DNA from: Clostridium sp. 12(A)
Lineage (GTDB): Bacteria > Bacillota > Clostridia > Lachnospirales > Lachnospiraceae
Direction of reading: 5' to 3'
DNA length: 64,000 nucleotides
Assembly: GCA_000526575.1 (NCBI GenBank)
Contig: JAGI01000001.1
Coordinates: forward strand, 186,001 to 250,000
The notes under the pieces were generated by a model that worked only from the letters and a program-made list of their open reading frames with translations, did no database searches and had not been told where the DNA came from. Each line of letters opens with the position of its first letter. Position 1 is the first letter of the stretch. Both the position numbers and the translations under genes were made by a program. Below, piece by piece: positions 14,698 to 23,827 of this stretch.

Positions 14698-15970
14698 CCG
14701 CATTAACTGGTTTACACAAGGAGCGCCTAAGTCAGAGACGCTTTATAAAATTCTTCAGGTTTTGTACACGGAAAAAGAGGCCAAATGGGTCTCACTTCTT
14801 CCGGTACGTCCATTTACGGCAAAAAAGGCCGCTAAGATCTGGGGAACCACAGAGTACCGTGCAGAAAAGCTTTTGGAGCATTTATGCGAAAAGGCATTGC
14901 TGGTAGATTCCTGGCACGAAGGAGTCCGCAAGTTTGTAATGCCTCCGCCAATGGCCGGATTTATCGAATTCGCACTCATGAGAACAAGAGGGGACATTGA
15001 CCAGAAATACTTAAGCGAGCTTTACTATCAATACATGCACGTAGAAGAAGACTTTATCAAAGACCTGTTCTTTGCTACAGAAACAAAGCTGGGACGGGTC
15101 TATGTTCAGGAGCCGGTGCTGGCTAATGATAAGACCAACCACATCCTGGACTATGAAAGAGCCACACATATCATTGAAGAGGCAGAACACATCGGCCTTG
15201 GCCTCTGTTACTGCCGTCACAAGATGTCCCATGCCGGACACCCCTGTGAGATAAATGCCCCCTGGGACGTATGCCTGACCTTTGACAATGTGGCAAGGTC
15301 CTTATCAGAGCATGGAGAATATGCAAGGCTTATATCAAAGGAAGAGGCCCTTGACGCCCTTCAGAGGTCCTATGAAAGCAACCTGGTTCAAATAGGGGAA
15401 AATGTGAGAGAGCATCCGGCCTTCATCTGCAATTGCTGCGGCTGCTGCTGTGAAGCACTCCAGGCGGCCAGAAGATTCAGCCCCATGCAGCCGGTTGCAA
15501 CTACCAACTACATTCCTCATATAAAAATCGAGAGTTGTGTAGGCTGTGGAAAATGTGCCAAGGTCTGTCCTGTGCTTGCCATATCCATGGAAGCGAAGGA
15601 AGATGGAAAAAAACGGGCTGTCCTTGATGGGGAGATTTGTTTAGGCTGCGGAGTCTGTGCCAGAAACTGTAATTTTAAAAGCATTGAGATGAAGCAAAGA
15701 CCAAAGCACATCATTACTCCCGTAAACAGCACCCATCGATTTGTGCTACAGGCCATTGAAAAGGGAACCCTTCAAAATCTTGTTTTTGACAACCAGGCAT
15801 TTGCAAACCACAGGGCAATGGCAGCCTTATTTGCAGCTATTTTAAAGCTTCCTCCCATGAAACAGGCACTGGCAAGCAAGCAGTTTAAATCCATTTATCT
15901 GGACCGGTTGATTTCCCATTACAGCAAATATCCGTCAGGGGAAGGTGTTCAGACATCAGCCAAAGATTGA
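14654..15970 (+). CDS. 4Fe-4S ferredoxin-domain protein
   Basis: A 438-residue cytoplasmic protein. Residues about 25-120 look like a winged-helix-type segment. The middle contains LCYCRHK and CNCCGCCCEAL cysteine patches, and the C-terminal third holds two 4Fe-4S motifs, CVGCGKCAKVCP and CLGCGVCARNCN. This pattern matches a widespread clostridial family of ferredoxin-like proteins without an assigned reaction. ATG 14654 has an AAGGAAT site and lies 44 bases inside the preceding gene. It is followed after 24 bases by the GreA-like gene. A redox-linked enzyme or regulator are both possible. Confidence 0.7.
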   Translation: MGHLTARDAYLNLSDRINWFTQGAPKSETLYKILQVLYTEKEAKWVSLLPVRPFTAKKAAKIWGTTEYRAEKLLEHLCEKALLVDSWHEGVRKFVMPPPMAGFIEFALMRTRGDIDQKYLSELYYQYMHVEEDFIKDLFFATETKLGRVYVQEPVLANDKTNHILDYERATHIIEEAEHIGLGLCYCRHKMSHAGHPCEINAPWDVCLTFDNVARSLSEHGEYARLISKEEALDALQRSYESNLVQIGENVREHPAFICNCCGCCCEALQAARRFSPMQPVATTNYIPHIKIESCVGCGKCAKVCPVLAISMEAKEDGKKRAVLDGEICLGCGVCARNCNFKSIEMKQRPKHIITPVNSTHRFVLQAIEKGTLQNLVFDNQAFANHRAMAALFAAILKLPPMKQALASKQFKSIYLDRLISHYSKYPSGEGVQTSAKD

Positions 15971-15994
15971 TCAAAAGAAAAAGGGAGCGATAAC

Positions 15995-16498
15995 GTGTTT
16001 GATAAATTAACGGAAAATGATATCAACAAGATGAAGGAAGAAATCGAGCATCGGAAGCTGGTGGTCCGAAAGGAAGCCTTAGAGGCGGTAAAAGAGGCAA
16101 GAGCCCATGGAGACCTTAGCGAAAACTTTGAATACCATGCTGCTAAAAAGGATAAGAACCAGAATGAAAGCAGAATCCGGTATTTAGAGCGGATGATAAA
16201 AACGGCCAAGGTGGTAACCGATGATTCCAAGGAAGATGAAATCGGACTATACAATACGGTGGACCTTTATTTTGAAGACGACGACGAGATAGAAACCTAT
16301 AAATTAGTTACCACGGTCCGGGGAAATTCCATCAAAGGGCTGATCAGCTCAGAGTCACCCTTAGGGAGGGCCGTGATGGGCCATAAGGTAGGCGACCGGG
16401 TCTATGTGAAAATCAGCGACAAGGCCGGCTATTATGTGGTGGTCAAACGGCTGGAAAATACGAAAGACGATGGCAGCGACCAGTTAAGAAGCTACTAG
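15995..16498 (+). CDS. GreA/GreB-family transcript cleavage factor
   Basis: A 167-residue protein starting with GTG behind AAAAGGGAGCG. The N-terminal coiled coil carries ARAHGDLSENFEYHAAKKDK, the acidic-tip signature of GreA, and the C-terminal FKBP-like domain has ISSESPLGRAVMGHKVGDRVYV. It would rescue backtracked RNA polymerase by stimulating cleavage of the nascent transcript. It is slightly longer than typical GreA (about 158 residues) and may be a paralogue, since a main greA usually sits elsewhere. The neighbours do not suggest a special role. Confidence 0.85.
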   Translation: MFDKLTENDINKMKEEIEHRKLVVRKEALEAVKEARAHGDLSENFEYHAAKKDKNQNESRIRYLERMIKTAKVVTDDSKEDEIGLYNTVDLYFEDDDEIETYKLVTTVRGNSIKGLISSESPLGRAVMGHKVGDRVYVKISDKAGYYVVVKRLENTKDDGSDQLRSY

Positions 16499-16517
16499 CT
16501 GCCAAGAGGATACGAAC

Positions 16518-17867
16518 ATGATGAAAGATATGACAAAAGGAAATATCCCTTCTCAGCTCATCGGATTTTCCATACCTTTAGTTCTTGGAAATTTGTTTCA
16601 GCTCACTTACAATGCCGTAGACTCCATTGTGGTGGGAAAGTTTGCAGGCGAAAGGGCTCTGGCAGCCGTGGGAACGGGGAATCCTGTGATGAACATCGTG
16701 ATACTGGGGATTACAGGAATCTGCATCGGAGCCTCTGTCTTAATGAGCGAGTTTTACGGAGCCGGTAAACATGACAGACTAAAGAAGGAGGTTTCCACCA
16801 TCCTCTTATTTGGCACCTATTTTTCCCTGGCAATTGCGGTGCTTGGCGTTGCTTTTTCCAGGGGGATTCTTCGGCTCTTACAAGTTCCGGAAGAGATTTT
16901 AGGGGATGCGGTTATCTATTTAAGAGTTATATTTCTTGGAATGCCCTTCACCTTTTTTTATAATGCTGTGGCCTCGGCCTTAAGGAGCGTGGGAGATTCA
17001 AAGACCCCCGTCCGTTTTCTGGCCTTTGCTTCCGTTCTAAATGGGGCGCTTGATTTGCTTCTTGTAGGAGTTTTTGGTATGAGTGTGTTCGGTGCCGCTC
17101 TTTCTACGGTGATTGCAGAGGCAGCGTCTGCTGGTCTTTGTATCTGGCATGTGTATCGTAAGGTTCCCCTTTTAAGGCTTCGGAGACAGGATTTTCATAT
17201 GGACCGGGACTTATTAAGGCTGACTCTCCGTCATGGCTCTATTACTGCGTTGCAGCAATCCTGCCAGCCCATTGGAAAGCTCCTCATCCAAGGTATGATC
17301 AATCCTCTGGGAGTCAGCACCATTGCAGCCTTTAATGCAGTGAACCGGGTGGATGACTTCGCATTTACCCCGGAGCAGAGCATTGCCAGCGGAATGATGA
17401 CCTTTATCGCCCAAAACCGGGGAGCAGGAAATAAGGAGCGGGTAAAAAAGGGCTTTCGGTATGGACTTCTCATCGAGTTTGGTTACTGGGTGATTATCTG
17501 TGTTGTAATTCTTCTATTAAAAGAACCTGTTATGAAGCTCTTTGTATCAGAGGGAGACACCGGGTTGGTGCCTTTGGGAACGGAATACTTAGGGCTAATG
17601 GCATTTTTTTATATCATGCCAGCATTTACCAACGGACTGCAGGGATTTTTTAGGGGAATGGGCGACATGGCTATTACTCTTATTTCCACGCTGATTCAGA
17701 TTTCAGTCCGAGTGGTGTTTGTAGCATTTTTAGTTCCAACTATGGGGTTAAAGGGCGTTGCATTTGCTAGTTTGATTGGCTGGAGCTGTATGTTACTTGC
17801 TGAGGTTCCTTATTATTTCTGGTATAAAAAAAGGAACACATTACTACAGGAGAAAATAGATGATTAA
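16518..17867 (+). CDS. MATE family multidrug/cation antiporter
   Basis: A 449-residue membrane protein with twelve predicted helices in two homologous halves. Family signatures include IPLVLGNLFQLTYNAVDSIVVGKFAGERALAAVG near the N-terminus and the repeat-like AFNAVNRVDDFAFTPEQSIASGMMTFIAQNRGAGN in the second half. MATE proteins expel cationic drugs or metabolites in exchange for Na+ or H+. It lies 19 bp after the GreA-like gene and overlaps the HAD gene by eight bases, so it is part of a run of co-directional genes. The substrate is unknown. Confidence 0.9.
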   Translation: MMKDMTKGNIPSQLIGFSIPLVLGNLFQLTYNAVDSIVVGKFAGERALAAVGTGNPVMNIVILGITGICIGASVLMSEFYGAGKHDRLKKEVSTILLFGTYFSLAIAVLGVAFSRGILRLLQVPEEILGDAVIYLRVIFLGMPFTFFYNAVASALRSVGDSKTPVRFLAFASVLNGALDLLLVGVFGMSVFGAALSTVIAEAASAGLCIWHVYRKVPLLRLRRQDFHMDRDLLRLTLRHGSITALQQSCQPIGKLLIQGMINPLGVSTIAAFNAVNRVDDFAFTPEQSIASGMMTFIAQNRGAGNKERVKKGFRYGLLIEFGYWVIICVVILLLKEPVMKLFVSEGDTGLVPLGTEYLGLMAFFYIMPAFTNGLQGFFRGMGDMAITLISTLIQISVRVVFVAFLVPTMGLKGVAFASLIGWSCMLLAEVPYYFWYKKRNTLLQEKIDD

Positions 17868-18489
17868 AAACATTGTATTTGACATGGGAAGAGTTCTCGT
17901 TGACTACGAGGGAGATAAAGTCTGCAAGATTTTTATTGAGGATGAGAGGGAGCGAAGGGCAGTAGCTGCTTCTGTTTTTGATTCCCAGGAATGGCTGCTT
18001 CTTGATATGGGCCTTTTATCAGAAGAGGAAGCCTTAAAGAGAATGCAGTCCCGCCTGGACACGGATCATGCCAAAGAAATGGCAGCCCTTTGCTTTCACC
18101 ACTGGCATGAATACAATATGCAGCCCAAGGAGGAAATGGGAAAGGTAGCGGCTGAGCTAAAGAATCAGGGCTATGGAATCTATCTTTGCTCCAACGCTTC
18201 CGTAAGGCTTCTTACCTGCTATGAGATGATTCCTGGAATAGAACTTTTTGATGGAATCCTTTTTTCCGCAGAAGTAAAATGCTTAAAGCCTCAAAAAGAA
18301 ATGTACCAGCATCTTTTTGACCGCTTCCATCTTAAGCCGGAGGAGTGCTTTTTTATTGATGACCTTCCAATGAACATCGAGGGCGCCAGGGCATGCGGAA
18401 TGGACGGATACTGCTTTTCAGATGGAAATGTGGAACGGCTTAGGGATTTTTTGTCCCGGTTAAATGATAACCAGGGACCCAGATCATAG
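17860..18489 (+). CDS. HAD-superfamily phosphatase (YihX-like)
   Basis: A 209-residue soluble hydrolase. Motif I is VFDMGRVLVDYEG, where the first aspartate is present and the second is replaced by glycine, as in the YihX subgroup. Motif II is YLCSNAS, the lysine motif lies in LKPQKEMYQHL, and motif III is FFIDDLPMNIEGA. The cap region spans about 20-90. Relatives dephosphorylate sugar phosphates or nucleotides. The start overlaps the MATE gene by eight bases, and the OGG-like gene follows after 16 bases. Confidence 0.85.
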   Translation: MIKNIVFDMGRVLVDYEGDKVCKIFIEDERERRAVAASVFDSQEWLLLDMGLLSEEEALKRMQSRLDTDHAKEMAALCFHHWHEYNMQPKEEMGKVAAELKNQGYGIYLCSNASVRLLTCYEMIPGIELFDGILFSAEVKCLKPQKEMYQHLFDRFHLKPEECFFIDDLPMNIEGARACGMDGYCFSDGNVERLRDFLSRLNDNQGPRS

Positions 18490-18505
18490 ACAGGAGATAC
18501 ATATC

Positions 18506-19390
18506 ATGTACCGGATTCAGATAAACCATATGGACTTAGACCAGATCGCACGGTCCGGCCAGTGCTTCCGCTTTGAGAGGAAAAATCAGCCGGGAGATAT
18601 CTTTTCCATTGCTGCGGCAGAACATTATGTAGAGGCAGCAAAAGAAGAGGATACCTTCCTTTTTTCCTGCACCGAAGAGGAATTTCACCAGGTCTGGGCC
18701 GGGTACTTTGACCTGGAGGCGGATTACGGTGGTTATAAAAGCCATGTGGCCTCGGATGATACATACTTAAAAGAAGCAGTGAAATGGGGCTGGGGAGTCA
18801 GGATATTACAGCAGGACCTTTGGGAAATTCTTATTACCTTTATCATTTCCCAAAACAACAATATCACCAGGATTCGAAACAGCGTGTCAAAGCTTTGCAC
18901 TCTTTTTGGGGAAGAAAAAAGGGGGAAGGGCCTTGTCCTTTTTGATGATGGAAGCTATGGGGAAGAAGAAAGTCTTTATTATACCTTTCCGACCCCAGAG
19001 TCAATCAAATCAGCTGGATTAACCGGACTTGCTCCTTTATCCCTTGGCTACCGGGATAAATATATTCTTTCCGCATCGGAGTTTGCCAGTGAGCCGGAGG
19101 GAAAAGCATGGCTCATGGAGCTTTTGGAAGCAGATTATAAGAAGGCCCATGAAATGCTGTTAAAGCAGTATGGCATCGGGAAAAAGGTAGCGGATTGTGT
19201 CTGCCTTTTTGGTCTTCATCATGTTGGGGCTTTTCCCATTGATACTCATGTAAAGCAGATTTTAGAAAGCCATTATCCCCAGGGATTTCCGCTGGAACGA
19301 TACCAGGGATATGCGGGGATTTTGCAGCAGTATATGTTCTATTATAAATTAAACCACGTAAAGACCGGAGAGTCTGTTCCATCTTTATAG
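18506..19390 (+). CDS. OGG1-like 8-oxoguanine DNA glycosylase
   Basis: A 294-residue DNA repair enzyme of the HhH-GPD superfamily. The N-terminal OGG domain has the typical GQCFRF motif. The helix-hairpin-helix and catalytic lysine are in YGIGKKVADCVCLFGL, and the catalytic aspartate in FPIDTHV, aligning with Lys249 and Asp268 of the human enzyme. It would excise 8-oxoguanine and cleave the strand. ATG 18506 is chosen because CAGGAG lies nine bases upstream; the longer frame starts inside the HAD gene. It ends a co-directional run and is followed by a strong terminator. Confidence 0.85.
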   Translation: MYRIQINHMDLDQIARSGQCFRFERKNQPGDIFSIAAAEHYVEAAKEEDTFLFSCTEEEFHQVWAGYFDLEADYGGYKSHVASDDTYLKEAVKWGWGVRILQQDLWEILITFIISQNNNITRIRNSVSKLCTLFGEEKRGKGLVLFDDGSYGEEESLYYTFPTPESIKSAGLTGLAPLSLGYRDKYILSASEFASEPEGKAWLMELLEADYKKAHEMLLKQYGIGKKVADCVCLFGLHHVGAFPIDTHVKQILESHYPQGFPLERYQGYAGILQQYMFYYKLNHVKTGESVPSL

Positions 19391-19420
19391 ATACCTGGAT
19401 TGTGTCTGGGGAATCGTAAG

Positions 19421-19476
19421 AAAGGGGCTGACGCACTTGCTGATTAAAACGTCAGCCAGTGCGTCAGCCCCTTTGT
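19421..19476. terminator. Bidirectional terminator between convergent genes
   Basis: AAAGGGGCTGACGCACTTGCTGA and its near-perfect complement form a stem of about 23 bp with an eight-base loop. It lies between the OGG-like gene and the convergent acetyltransferase gene, and has A/T runs on both sides so can serve both. Confidence 0.75.
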
Positions 19477-19545
19477 CATTCATACATTTTGAGGAACATA
19501 CTTGTTGTTCCTGCCAACCCTGTCCTTACTTTGAGCATATTAATT

Positions 19546-20193
19546 CTATTTGAGGGGAGGCTTGATTTCTAGGATTTTTTTCAAATCTCCGCTGCACAGA
19601 ATTTCTAAATGATCAAATATTTCTTTTGCAGGCCAATCCCACCATTTGATTGTGAGAAGGTGTTCAATCAGGTCATCATCAAATCTTTTCTTCAGGATTC
19701 TACATGGATTTCCGCCTGCAATGTGGTAAGCAGGAATGTCTTTTGCGACCACTGAGTTGGCGGCAATAATGGCGCCGTCACCAATATGAACACCAGGCAT
19801 GATGGTAACATTCTGACCGATCCATACATCATTGCCAATGACAGTATCCCCTTTTAAGGGTAAGTCTTCCAGCGCGGGTGTCGCCTTCTCCCAACCGCCT
19901 CCCATAATATTAAAGGGGTAGGTGGTAACGCTGTTCATTCTATGATTGGCACCGTTCATTACAAACTCAATGCCCTTTGCTATGGCACAAAATTTCCCGA
20001 TGATAAGCTTGTCTCCAATAAATTCATAGTGGTGCGTGACGTGTTCTTCAAATCTTTCCGCACCGTTGATGTCGTCATAATAGGTGTAATCGCCAACGAT
20101 AATATTGGGGCGTGATATGACATTTTTGATATAACATACGCTTTTAATTGCTTCATTAGGATATATAACATTGGGGTTTGGTCCGTATTGCAT
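19546..20193 (-). CDS. Vat/CatB-like xenobiotic acetyltransferase
   Basis: A 215-residue left-handed beta-helix acyltransferase. The hexapeptide repeats are clear in TVIGNDVWIGQNVTIMPGVHIGDGAIIAANSVVAKD, and the presumed catalytic histidine is His84 in MNGANHRM, as in streptogramin A acetyltransferases. Length and N-terminus (GPNPNVIYPN) also fit the Vat group. The product would acetylate streptogramin A or a related hydroxyl compound in the cytoplasm, giving resistance; the actual substrate is unproven. It follows the metallo-beta-lactamase-fold gene by 67 bp with an AGGAGG site. Confidence 0.8.
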   Translation of the reverse strand: MQYGPNPNVIYPNEAIKSVCYIKNVISRPNIIVGDYTYYDDINGAERFEEHVTHHYEFIGDKLIIGKFCAIAKGIEFVMNGANHRMNSVTTYPFNIMGGGWEKATPALEDLPLKGDTVIGNDVWIGQNVTIMPGVHIGDGAIIAANSVVAKDIPAYHIAGGNPCRILKKRFDDDLIEHLLTIKWWDWPAKEIFDHLEILCSGDLKKILEIKPPLK

Positions 20194-20260
20194 AAAAAAT
20201 CCTCCTGCTTATGATAATGATCGTTGTTGTGAAGTTTAAGTGTTTTATAATAATAGGTCC

Positions 20261-20956
20261 TTATTTGGCACATCTTTGGTATGCCCGAATAAGCATTTCC
20301 CTGCTGACAGGATTGCCGTGTGCAGGACAGAATGTCTGACATTGCGTGCTCAGTAATGCGCTCCATGATGTGATCACAGCCTTTTCATCATCGGCAAAAG
20401 GAGGATATATATTTCCCAGTACATGGACCATTGCATCACCAACAAAAGCAATATGCTTGTCCAGAATAATAGATACACTGTCAGTCGTATGACCAGGAGT
20501 TTCAAGCAGCTTTGAACATTCGCCCAGATACAACTTAACCACTTCACTGCTTATGGGTTTCACTTGGGGGCAAGCCTCAAAACGGGTAAATTGATAAAAA
20601 GGTATTTGGGGTTCTACTCTGGAAAGGAGTCTGCTGAATGTATTTGTCCCTTTTGGCATGGTACAGCATCCTTTTATCATATGTTTCATTCCCTTATGAG
20701 AAACATAGACGCTGCAGTGAAATTTATTTGAAAAATACTGTGCATTCGCTACGTGATCTGTATGACTGTGAGTTAAAAATATTGCGTCTATTTTTGATAT
20801 TCCTGCAGCTTCAATACTTCTTATCACAGAGTTACGTTCAAAGCGCATACTTGTGTCAATCAATACGCTGTATTGATTCGTTTTTATAATATAGCAGGCA
20901 CATCTTTGTGTCATTGTCCGATAGACGGTGTAACCATTCTCGTAAAATACAATCAT
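20261..20956 (-). CDS. Metallo-beta-lactamase-fold hydrolase
   Basis: A 231-residue soluble enzyme. The metal site is HSHTDH (His63, His65, Asp67, His68), with further ligands in TPGHTTDSV, VGDAMVH and PAHG. The general glyoxalase II-like form gives no substrate. It is the first gene of a minus-strand pair with the Vat-like acetyltransferase. The start is ATG behind GGAGGCG. It is divergently arranged to the WYL regulator at 21148, which may control the pair. Confidence 0.8.
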   Translation of the reverse strand: MIVFYENGYTVYRTMTQRCACYIIKTNQYSVLIDTSMRFERNSVIRSIEAAGISKIDAIFLTHSHTDHVANAQYFSNKFHCSVYVSHKGMKHMIKGCCTMPKGTNTFSRLLSRVEPQIPFYQFTRFEACPQVKPISSEVVKLYLGECSKLLETPGHTTDSVSIILDKHIAFVGDAMVHVLGNIYPPFADDEKAVITSWSALLSTQCQTFCPAHGNPVSREMLIRAYQRCAK

Positions 20957-21101
20957 ATTTCGCCTCCGGCAGCTAATCTGTTTTGTACTTGATGAAGAAT
21001 TCTAAATAAACTCTTATTTTATGAGTAACAGATTGAATCAATTACTTATCATAGAGAATACCATAAATACTGTCGGGTTACCAGTTGCTTTATAATATGC
21101 C

Positions 21102-21130
21102 TTGTTGATGTCATATTAAAACGATATAAT
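21102..21130 (+). promoter_or_regulatory. Promoter of the WYL regulator gene
   Basis: TTGTTG (21102-21107) and TATAAT (21125-21130) are 17 bp apart, 18 bp upstream of the start codon. Confidence 0.55.
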
Positions 21131-21147
21131 GGTTTTGAGGTGGAAAC

Positions 21148-22038
21148 ATGCAAATTAATAGACTGTTTGAGATGATTTATCTTTTGCTTAACAAGGAAAG
21201 TATGACTGCAAAGACTTTTGCTGAGCATTTTGAGGTGTCACAGCGTACCATTTATCGTGATGTTGAGCTGCTTTCGTCGGCTGGTATTCCCATCTATATG
21301 ACGAAAGGAAAGGGCGGAGGCATTGCTCTGCTTCCTGATTTTGTACTGAACAAAACCGTACTCACTGACAGGGAAAAGACTGATATTCTTTCAGCACTGC
21401 ATGCTGTGGATGCAGTAAGCTTAGAGCAGACCAATACTGCCATTGATAAGCTGTCATCTATGTTTGGCAACGGCAGCGATTGGCTGGAGGTGGATTTCTC
21501 CGGCTGGACAAGCGCCAGGGAAGAAGTTGCTGTCTTTGACGCCTTAAAAGGTGCCATTCTCCGAAAGAAAAAGGTAGTATTTCTTTACCACAGCGGAAAG
21601 AGCAGTATAAAACGTACCGTTGAGCCTTTAAAACTCTGCTTTAAGGGGCAGGGCTGGTATCTGTATGCTTACTGTACCGTGCGCTGTGACTACCGGTTTT
21701 TTAAGCTGCGGCGCATCCAGGAGCTGACAGTGCTGGAGGAGGCTTTTCAACGAACGGCTCCAGCCAGACTGTTGGGAGACAGTCAGATATTACAAGATAA
21801 TCTGGTTACAATCACATTAAAGCTATCAAAAGAAATGGCTTATCGAGTGTATGACGAGTTTTCCGAATATGAGCATCAGCCTGACGGTAGCTATATTGTG
21901 CAGTTTGCCATGCCAAAAGGTAATTGGGTGTATCACTATCTTGCCTCCTTTGGTGAGCACTGCGAGATTTTGGCCCCAGAAGATGTTCGTATGCAAATTA
22001 AAGAAAAGCTTCAGAGAACATTGGAGCTGTATCTATAA
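21148..22038 (+). CDS. YafY-type transcriptional regulator with WYL domain
   Basis: A 296-residue DNA-binding protein. Residues about 1-60 form a DeoR-like winged helix (MTAKTFAEHFEVSQRTIYRDVELLSSAGIPIY). The centre is a WYL-type sensor domain (IKRTVEPLKLCFKGQGWYLYAYCTVRCDYRFFKLRRI), and the C-terminal part is a WCX extension. Such proteins sense nucleotides or other ligands. The next gene, a small GyrI-like effector-binding protein, is 66 bp downstream in the same direction. Confidence 0.85.
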   Translation: MQINRLFEMIYLLLNKESMTAKTFAEHFEVSQRTIYRDVELLSSAGIPIYMTKGKGGGIALLPDFVLNKTVLTDREKTDILSALHAVDAVSLEQTNTAIDKLSSMFGNGSDWLEVDFSGWTSAREEVAVFDALKGAILRKKKVVFLYHSGKSSIKRTVEPLKLCFKGQGWYLYAYCTVRCDYRFFKLRRIQELTVLEEAFQRTAPARLLGDSQILQDNLVTITLKLSKEMAYRVYDEFSEYEHQPDGSYIVQFAMPKGNWVYHYLASFGEHCEILAPEDVRMQIKEKLQRTLELYL

Positions 22039-22104
22039 TATGACATGCTGTTGTCATATGGTCTTCGGTATGATGAATGTATCAAAAATAAGGAGGTTCA
22101 TTCT

Positions 22105-22545
22105 ATGAACTATGAGACTGTGACTTTAGCAGAAAAAATTGTGGTTGGCGTTAGTGCAATCACTGGAAACAACGATCCCAATATGGGAAAGATTATTGGC
22201 GGTTTGTGGGAAAAGCTGTATTATGAGGGAGTAAATAACGCAATCAAAAACAAGGTAAATAAATACGCCATTGGCCTCTACTCCGATTATGTTGCTGATA
22301 CCTACTGCGTCACCGCGGGAAGCCAGGTATCCAAAGCAGAGAACCCGGAGTTGACAGTAAAAACGATTCCTGCCGGAACGTATGCCAAATTCTCTATCCA
22401 TGGACATATGGTACATGCGGTGAATGAGGCATGGGGCGAAATCTGGAAAATGGACTTAGACCGGAGTTTTACCGGAGATTTTGAGGAATATCTGACAGGT
22501 GACGTTGAAAACTGTGATATTGATATCTATATTGCTTTGAAATAA
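22105..22545 (+). CDS. GyrI-like / AraC effector-binding domain protein
   Basis: A 146-residue single-domain protein of the GyrI-like small-molecule-binding fold, as in SOUL and Rob/BmrR effector domains. Seen are VTLAEKIVVGVSAIT, YAIGLYSDYVADTYCVTAGSQVS, VKTIPAGTYAKFSIHGHM and NCDIDIYIALK. It has no DNA-binding domain. It may sequester hydrophobic or cationic compounds, and it shares an operon with the WYL regulator. ATG 22105 is set by AAGGAGG; the longer open frame is rejected. Confidence 0.8.
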   Translation: MNYETVTLAEKIVVGVSAITGNNDPNMGKIIGGLWEKLYYEGVNNAIKNKVNKYAIGLYSDYVADTYCVTAGSQVSKAENPELTVKTIPAGTYAKFSIHGHMVHAVNEAWGEIWKMDLDRSFTGDFEEYLTGDVENCDIDIYIALK

Positions 22546-22578
22546 AGAACGATATCTCATGGATACCGTTGTCATAAA

Positions 22579-22619
22579 AAGGAAGCTCTGCCGACAAAAT
22601 TACGGTAGAGCTTTCTTTT
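22579..22619 (+). terminator. Terminator after the GyrI-like gene
   Basis: AGGAAGCTCTGCCG and CGGTAGAGCTTTC pair with a wobble, followed by TTTTG. It separates this pair from the Gld-type operon. Confidence 0.7.
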
Positions 22620-22648
22620 GCGTATTTTGTCGAAACTTTTCATACTTT

Positions 22649-22679
22649 TATCACACAATCAACAAAATTATATCACACA
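22649..22679. promoter_or_regulatory. Direct repeat upstream of the Gld-type operon
   Basis: TATCACACA occurs at 22649-22657 and 22671-22679, with a 22-bp period close to two helical turns. It lies 70-100 bp before the first gene and may bind a regulator on one face of the DNA. Confidence 0.4.
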
Positions 22680-22747
22680 TTTTTCACAAATCCAAATTAA
22701 TCTAGATAGGAACGCAAGCATGCAAAAAAGAACAGGAGGAGAGAGAG

Positions 22748-23827
22748 TTGATTGAAGTCAGAAACCTGGTAAAGGACTACGGCGGACATCTGGCAGTGGA
22801 CCATTTAAGCTTCACGATCTCAGATGGACAGATCTATGGCTTCTTAGGGCCAAATGGTGCTGGAAAGTCCACCACAATGAACATAATGACCGGCTACATA
22901 GGTGCGACAGAAGGAGATGTGCTGATCAATGGGCACAACATACTGGAGGAACCGGAGGAAGCAAAAAAATGCATTGGCTACCTGCCGGAGCTTCCGCCTC
23001 TGTATGTGGATATGACCGTCATGGAACAGCTTCACTTTGCCGCAGAATTAAAGAAAATTCCAAAAAAGGAAAGAGAGCAGGCGGTACAGGAGGTCTTGGA
23101 GTTAGCCAAGCTTATTGAGGTCAAGGGACGTTTGATCCGAAACCTGTCAAAAGGCTACAGACAGCGGGTGGGGCTTGCCCAGGCTGTCATTGGATTTCCC
23201 CCTGTAATTGTGTTAGATGAGCCAACCGTAGGTCTCGATCCCAAGCAGATCATAGAGATTCGGGATACCATTAAGGAATTGGGAAAAAAGCATACGGTTA
23301 TCTTAAGCTCCCATATCTTATCCGAAGTCAGTGCGGTATGCGACCACATCATGATCATTGACCGGGGCAAACTCATTGCCAGTGATACGCCGGAAAATCT
23401 GGAGCGCCAGATGGAAGGGGCCTCTGGAATGGAGCTTTCTATCAAGGCTTCCGAAGAAGAGATTATGACCACCTTAGAAGCCATTTCTCTGGCAGCAGAT
23501 ATTGTTGTATCCGAAAGTGGGGAAGAAGGAATTAAGCACGTATCTCTTAACTTCCGAAGTGGAGAGCTTGACCCGAAAGAAGATGTGCGGGAGACCATAT
23601 TCTTTGCCTTTGCGGATCAGAGATTACCCATTTTGTCCATGCAGTCCCAGAAAGCTTCTTTGGAAGAAGTATTCTTAGAGCTTATTAAAGAGGCGGAATC
23701 TGATGGTGTAGATGATTCTTTCGAACTGAAAACGAATGGGGAAGCGGAAATAAGTACAGCTGAAACTGGCAACGAGGATATTTCAGATCGGGGAGTGGAA
23801 GAGGGAGAGGAGGAACAGTCAGAATGA
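22748..23827 (+). CDS. ABC transporter ATPase (GldA-like)
   Basis: A 359-residue ATPase starting with TTG behind AGGAGGAGAG. Walker A is GPNGAGKST (34-42), the signature NLSKGYRQRVGLAQ, Walker B VIVLDEPTVGLDP and the H-loop SSHILSEV. After about 310 residues there is an unusually acidic tail of about 45 residues (rich in Glu, Asp, Ser). Its stop overlaps the permease gene by four bases. With the following three genes it forms an exporter-like complex resembling GldA/GldF/GldG. The cargo is not known, and in non-gliding Firmicutes this system has no settled role. Confidence 0.85.
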   Translation: MIEVRNLVKDYGGHLAVDHLSFTISDGQIYGFLGPNGAGKSTTMNIMTGYIGATEGDVLINGHNILEEPEEAKKCIGYLPELPPLYVDMTVMEQLHFAAELKKIPKKEREQAVQEVLELAKLIEVKGRLIRNLSKGYRQRVGLAQAVIGFPPVIVLDEPTVGLDPKQIIEIRDTIKELGKKHTVILSSHILSEVSAVCDHIMIIDRGKLIASDTPENLERQMEGASGMELSIKASEEEIMTTLEAISLAADIVVSESGEEGIKHVSLNFRSGELDPKEDVRETIFFAFADQRLPILSMQSQKASLEEVFLELIKEAESDGVDDSFELKTNGEAEISTAETGNEDISDRGVEEGEEEQSE

